This document shows, in pieces, positions 59,301 through 64,000 of a stretch of 64,000 nucleotides of DNA. The notes under the pieces are model-generated. The model was not told where the DNA came from. It worked only from the letters and a program-made list of their open reading frames with translations, and did not search any database. Location of the stretch: assembly GCA_015847255.1 (NCBI GenBank), contig JADLZK010001312.1, forward strand, positions 62,001 to 126,000, in the 5' to 3' direction. The first letter of the stretch is position 1. Each line of letters begins with the position of its first letter. Position numbers and translations under genes: made by a program. The stretch comes from Hyparrhenia diplandra. Lineage: Eukaryota > Streptophyta > Magnoliopsida > Poales > Poaceae.

Positions 59301-61046
59301 TATAAGTTTAGTATACTTTCTTACTACACGTATTGTTAACATCTCTCAGAAAACAATATACCAATATAATGTAACTAAGTTAGTATTTTCATTGAAAAAA
59401 ATAGTCCTCTTCTCTTTTTTTAGCGGGTGCATGTGCATGACTCCTTCCATCCCAAATTAAGTGATTCTAAGAATCTTGGAGAGTCAAAACATCTATCAAG
59501 TTTGACCAATTTTTTTCATAATAAGACGGTAACATTTATAATATCTTTATTTTTTATAACATACTTATTTGATATCATAAATCTTTATATTTCTCCATAA
59601 TTTTCGTTAAATCTGAATACTTTGACTCTCGAGATTCTTCAAATGACTAATAATTTGAGATGGAGGGAATACCTAATTTCTGACATGATTGTTTCTTTCT
59701 TTCTTCTTTCTAACTCAATATATATGTGAACTGACTGATCAACAAGGTCATGCACGCTAGTCGCTAGGCCAGTATGCATATTATGTTGACTAATTACAGA
59801 TATAGCTTCTGAACAAACTATAGTCAATAGAGATGACATGCACTGACATGAACATATCAAACATGTAGATGAAGCTCGTCACTCCATATGCTAATAATGT
59901 GAACACATTCATAACCTACGGCACCCTCGCAATCGCATACGCTGCTATGCCTCCACGTACTTCAATCCCAAACATATATACTATATATTACTACCTGGCC
60001 GTGTTTATCTTCTTCCATCTTTTTTGATTTTTTGCGAATGTATATCAAGGCAGGCCATACACACACGTCTGCGAACTGTATATATAATATGGTCCATTCG
60101 GCGGGCATTCTTTTCAATAGCTATAGTTATATACTACCCGGCCGTGCCAACACTTTTTTTTTTTTCGAATGCGCAGAGACGCTGATAGTTCGAACTGTAT
60201 ATATGCGATATCCATTGAAAAGACATTATTTTCAGCGCATGCCTGCAGTTTATGCATGGGTACTAGCTGGTTTCATGCATGTGTCATGATGAAATTGTAC
60301 ATGGATGCATGCAGGTGCAACGGTGCGCCGAGGACAAGACAATCCTGGTGACGACTTACGAGGGCCACCACAACCACCCGCTGCCGCCGGCGGCCACCAC
60401 GATGGCGAACACCACGTCCGCCGCAGCGGCCATGCTGCTCTCCGGCCCGGCCACCAGCCGCGACGGCGCGGCGGCGCGCTCCTTGGCCACCCGGCGGCGG
60501 CGCTGTTCCACCACTCCAGCAGCATCCCCTACGCGTCCACCATGGCCACGCTCTCCGCCTCCGCGCCGTTCCCCACCATCACCCTCGACCTCACCCAGGC
60601 GCCCGGGGCGGGGAGCGGCGGCGGCCTGCAGCTGCCTCACGGGCTGGGGCTCCATCGCCCGCCCGGCGGGATCCACCCGTGGCGGCAGCCTCGGCGATGC
60701 CGTTCCCGGCGCCATCGCCGCTGGCGATGTTCCTTCCACAGCGAGCGCCGCCGATGCCGACCGGACTGGTCGCGCGGCAGCAGCAGCAGCAGTCGGTGAT
60801 GGAGACGGTGACCGCAGCCATCGCGGCCGACCCTAAACTTCACCACGGCGCTTGCGGCGGCCATCTCGTCGGTCGGTCATGGCAGGAGCACCGCATCAGG
60901 CTCAGCCTACTCCACGTGGAAGTAATGCCGGGGATCAGGCGGCCAACGGCAGTGCGGGTGCTGCCACAGCAGGTCCGACGCCCACTGGAGCGTCTGGCGG
61001 GTCGCCTCGGTTCGCGACGCAGTCCTGCACCACGTCGACAACTTGA
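56322..61046 (+). CDS. WRKY transcription factor, group IIb (six exons, apparent frameshifts)
   Basis: DNA-binding regulator of the WRKY family, nuclear, binding W-boxes. Exons: 56322-56571, 56721-56804, 56898-57077, 58271-58579, 59054-59167, 60315-61046; all introns are GT-AG and phases fit. Exon 1 holds REVDFFS. Exon 3 encodes the coiled coil typical of IIb (VEVELRRVVEENRRLRGMLE). Exon 4 ends with GRKARVSVRARSEAPM, the basic run before the domain. Exon 5 has WRKYGQK and the first two zinc ligands. Exon 6 opens VQRCAEDKTILVTTYEG and HHNHP, completing C-X5-C-X23-H-X-H. The intron before VQR is diagnostic of groups IIa/IIb. One frame change near 56455 and about four in exon 6 (near 60500, 60678, 60835 and 60885) break the reading, although the protein can be followed across frames to CTTSTT and a stop at 61044. 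Either recent decay or base errors in GC-rich sequence. Closest known types are AtWRKY6/31/42. Confidence 0.88.
59441..59669. mobile_element. Stowaway-like MITE in WRKY intron 5
   Basis: Starts CTCCTTCCATCCCAAATTAA and ends TTGAGATGGAGGGAA, with TA on the right and GA in place of TA on the left. About 229 bases, AT-rich, non-coding. It sits well away from both splice sites. Confidence 0.7.
59986..60236. repeat. Diverged tandem duplication in WRKY intron 5
   Basis: Copy 1 (59986-60115) and copy 2 (about 60125-60236) share, in order, TACTACCYGGCCGTG, a T-run with CGAATG, GAACTGTATATAT and a CCATT...TTTTCA block. The pair ends 80 bases before the exon 6 acceptor. Confidence 0.65.
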
Positions 61047-63405
61047 GGGAGTTTATGAGTGCAGAGTTTGACTATGTCAGACAGAGATAGATATATCATC
61101 GCGATCTGCACTACGACTATTTGTAAAATTGATGAGTGTATTACATTTAGTATATGCACATAAAAGAGATATATACCGTACCATACGCATACAGCTTGTT
61201 GTACAATGTACGGATGGAAATTTGAAATATACAGTTTTTTTTAATCTTAAATATACAGTAATGTCAGCTGATCTGCTAGACAAAAGAATTGATGTGCAAA
61301 GACGAATAAAAAAAGGAATGGTCAAATTCATTGGAACATGAAGTGTAGACTGGACCGCCCAACTAATTAACTGTGTCCGATATATAAGATAACGGTCCAT
61401 GAAGGGCGATGACCGAGCTGGCTTGGACCTTGGAGGAACTGGAACATGATTGGGGTGAGGTCGACAGATACTTAAGTCGACGCCGGCACCTAATCTGTTG
61501 ACGAGCGTCGGCGTCGGCAAAGACGACGCTTAGCTCCAGCATGAGCATGACGGCACGGAGGTGTTTACCGTGATTCCCCGCGGGTAATATTGACGTAGCA
61601 CGTGTCGTAGTTGGATGGATAGGATGTCCCCTACTTTGCACATATCACCATGGTTATCCAATGATGACGTAAATGGGACACATTGTTATTAGAGGCAAGT
61701 TTAACTTGCCTTCAACATGTTGTTATTATTATTCGAAGACATAACTCATCGTCATCAGCTAGATCACTTTCACACGCCACCTAGACCTTTAGTTACCTCA
61801 AAACATAAGTAGAGCACTGATGCATCCGGCCTAGGTGGGGTTGGCCGAGGCCCAATAAATTAAGGTTGCCCAGACTACAATAATTCTTAGGCATACTCAC
61901 TCTGGAAGAAGTTCAATCTCCCTAAAAGACTAGTCTGATAGTGGAAAGGTGGCTCTCCTTTTTAAGGTGGTTACCTCCTCCCAAACTAAGTAAGGTGGGA
62001 TTATTCATAGGGTCATACAGTCGTCACCCGACTACAAGCGGGCCACTTGGCTCATTTTTCATTGTGTCTTTACCAACGGGTAATAGTGGAGGATGTCCTC
62101 ATCAAGCACATGTCCATGCAAAAGTCACAAGTGGATCCCCGTGTAGTCTTATCCTGAACTGATCTATGCTATCTTCACTATCTAGCTTCCAGCTCAAACG
62201 TTGTGCGCCTTGTTCCCTCCGGTACAAATTATGCGGCCAGCCAAAAACACAGTTAGTGCCTTGTTCCTTCCAGCTGACTCTAGGTAGAGCCGGTTTGGCT
62301 CTATATTCTTGTTTAAGCTTTTCCTAACTGATGTCTTGGACTTCTTGCAAGTCCAATAATAGCTATAAAGTATTTCTAGACGTGATGATCATTTGAATTC
62401 ACATTGCCTTTACACAATCCATCCTTTATCTAAATGAACTAAATACCTTGTATACTAGCAAACCACATTAGTCCATTTTTATTATGTTACCACCAAACAC
62501 ATATGACCTAGTTAGGTGCCATTTTTCTTATAGGTGTCAGCTCTAGAGGGTCCAACTTGATGATATACAACCATTCGTAGCCTAAAGTGAGGTTCGATCC
62601 CCAAGTAGCTATCACAAAAGGTAATAAAACAAGAAATGAGGAGCACCCATTAGGGTTGAGGAACTATAGCTTGAGGTTGTAGTAGTGAAACAAGCCATAG
62701 AAGAAACCATGCATGGACACCAAGAAAGCCATGCTCGAAGAAGGGCGCAAAGACAATCACCTCCCCATTGTTGGTGTGGGAAACACCCCACCGCCTCTGT
62801 CGTGCGCTACCCAATGAACGCCTTGGTAGGGTGAACGCCAATCTCCTCCAAGGCATGGAACATGGTCCTCCATCACATTGGCGAGGACCTAACTCCTCAA
62901 TGGGAAGCAAAAAATTTTTTGCATCCTTTGGCTCCTAGAAGGTTCAGCTCGGTCGATTGGCTCCTTTCACCACAGAGCTAATTAAACAATAGCTAAGATG
63001 GATCAAGAGTGCGGGGCTTTAGATCTAGGTGTGAAAGTCGCTAAGGCTTGAAGGAGGGAGTCGAAGATGGCAAAGTGCATGCTAGGGCTTGGGCTCTAGG
63101 ATGTGAGATTGCAATGGTGAAGCACTTGGAAGACGATGGGCATGAGGAAGAAGATGATGAGCTTGGGTAAAAGTACAACCCTCATAGTACTTCTGGCGTT
63201 TGACTCCATGTCGAATCGGTGCTGGAGAATGGGGCTATGCTGAGGATTTGATGTTTAACTCATGTCGAAAACACCTAATCTACAAGGGGATCGAAATAGA
63301 GCAATGACTTGCCTCCCGAGGTTACTAGTCAGTCAATCAAACCTCTTAGGGCTTGTTTGGACGAGGACATGGACTCATTTGCCTGGACGGATGGCCTGCC
63401 TGGAC
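61047..63405. other. Region downstream of the WRKY gene, no gene recognised
   Basis: Short frames on both strands without family resemblance (for example 62650-62910 minus). No element ends, RNA genes or clear terminators could be supported. The WRKY 3' untranslated region probably covers the first few hundred bases. Confidence 0.4.
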
Positions 63406-63410
63406 TACGC

Positions 63411-63780
63411 TTTTTTTTTCGAAAGCGGGCTCTTGCTCGTATTGCATTAAGAGAAGTGAGAATGTTTAAATTACATCCTAATGGGTTCCCCTAGAGAGAT
63501 GCCCGGAAGTCTATTAGGCGACACACATACAAATGATACCGGCTAGAACGGTGACACTAAGAGGGTTATACTAAGAAGAAACTAATTGTGCGACGAATAG
63601 CAAGACAGCTAGCTAGCTAGGCGGCGAGGGGGGGTGGCCACCCTCGCGGGAAGCCGGGTCCACCCACAACTCTGCCTCCCCATAACCTTCGCAACTCTAG
63701 CAAGCGACCCGGGTAGAACAAGCCTCACGACTCCGACAACAACCTGTAGGTAGCGATGAAAAGCTTTGGTCCGATAAAAT
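63411..63780 (-). mobile_element. LINE 3' tail fragment
   Basis: A T-run at 63411-63419 followed by CGAAAGCGGGCTCTTGCTCG and GCATTAAGAGAAG is, on the minus strand, a grass LINE 3' end (CTTAATGC...) with a short poly-A. No coding domain remains, and the 5' break point is uncertain. Confidence 0.5.
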
Positions 63781-64000
63781 ATTACCAAAAGTCATGTGTC
63801 ATGTCTACTCAAGCAATACTTTCATTCTACCGTCCTTCATTCACTTGCATCTATCTAGCTAATAGGAAGTACTGTGTAGTATTAAGTTGATTTTAAATAC
63901 AATTATTAATCATTATTAATTAATTAATTGAGAAATATATACATATGATTTTATTTAATTATTATTTATTATTAATTAACTAGTATTATACTTTATTAGA

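Overview
This is grass (Poaceae) nuclear DNA, almost certainly an intergenic, transposon-rich block with very few genes. The evidence is a group IIb WRKY gene with plant intron positions and the typical grass load of mobile DNA: CACTA elements with CCGGCGGTGAT-type subterminal repeats, Stowaway MITEs, Ty3/gypsy LTR elements primed by initiator tRNA-Met, and LINE tails. The species cannot be read from the sequence alone.

Layout. 0.1-2.1 kb: on the minus strand, a frameshifted fragment of a separase-like gene. 2.2-2.7 kb: on the plus strand, the 5' part of a DUF4408-type gene. 3.4-3.8 kb: a 5'-truncated LINE. 4.2-30 kb: a tandem array of one ancestral unit of about 3.7 kb. Two units are complete and each carries an intact small-protein gene (7.6 and 20.3 kb). 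A third unit (22.2-30 kb) and an upstream remnant (4.2 kb) carry flanking sequence only. Different transposons hit each unit later: a MULE-like MITE and a solo LTR in unit 1, an 8.9 kb CACTA element and a Stowaway MITE in unit 2, and two MITEs plus a 6.2 kb LINE-like insertion (itself holding a long LTR) in unit 3. 31.26-36.32 kb: a complete but decayed Ty3/gypsy chromovirus on the minus strand, with a perfect AGGAT target duplication. 36.6-39.9 kb: a non-autonomous LTR element on the plus strand. 40.4-42.1 kb: non-LTR retroposon remains. 42-55.9 kb: gene-poor DNA with LINE, CACTA and MITE relics. 56.3-61.05 kb: the WRKY transcription factor gene, six exons with good splice sites, but one apparent frameshift in exon 1 and several in exon 6. 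61-64 kb: no gene recognised, with a LINE tail near the end.

Few genes act together here. The WRKY gene has several W-box cores just upstream, which fits auto- or cross-regulation by WRKY factors. The two small-protein genes share a TATA box and a G-box, so their regulation was copied with them. Most of the history in this window is nested insertion, and several empty or joined sites let the order of events be read. Many apparent frameshifts lie in GC-rich stretches, so real decay and base-calling error cannot be separated without reads.
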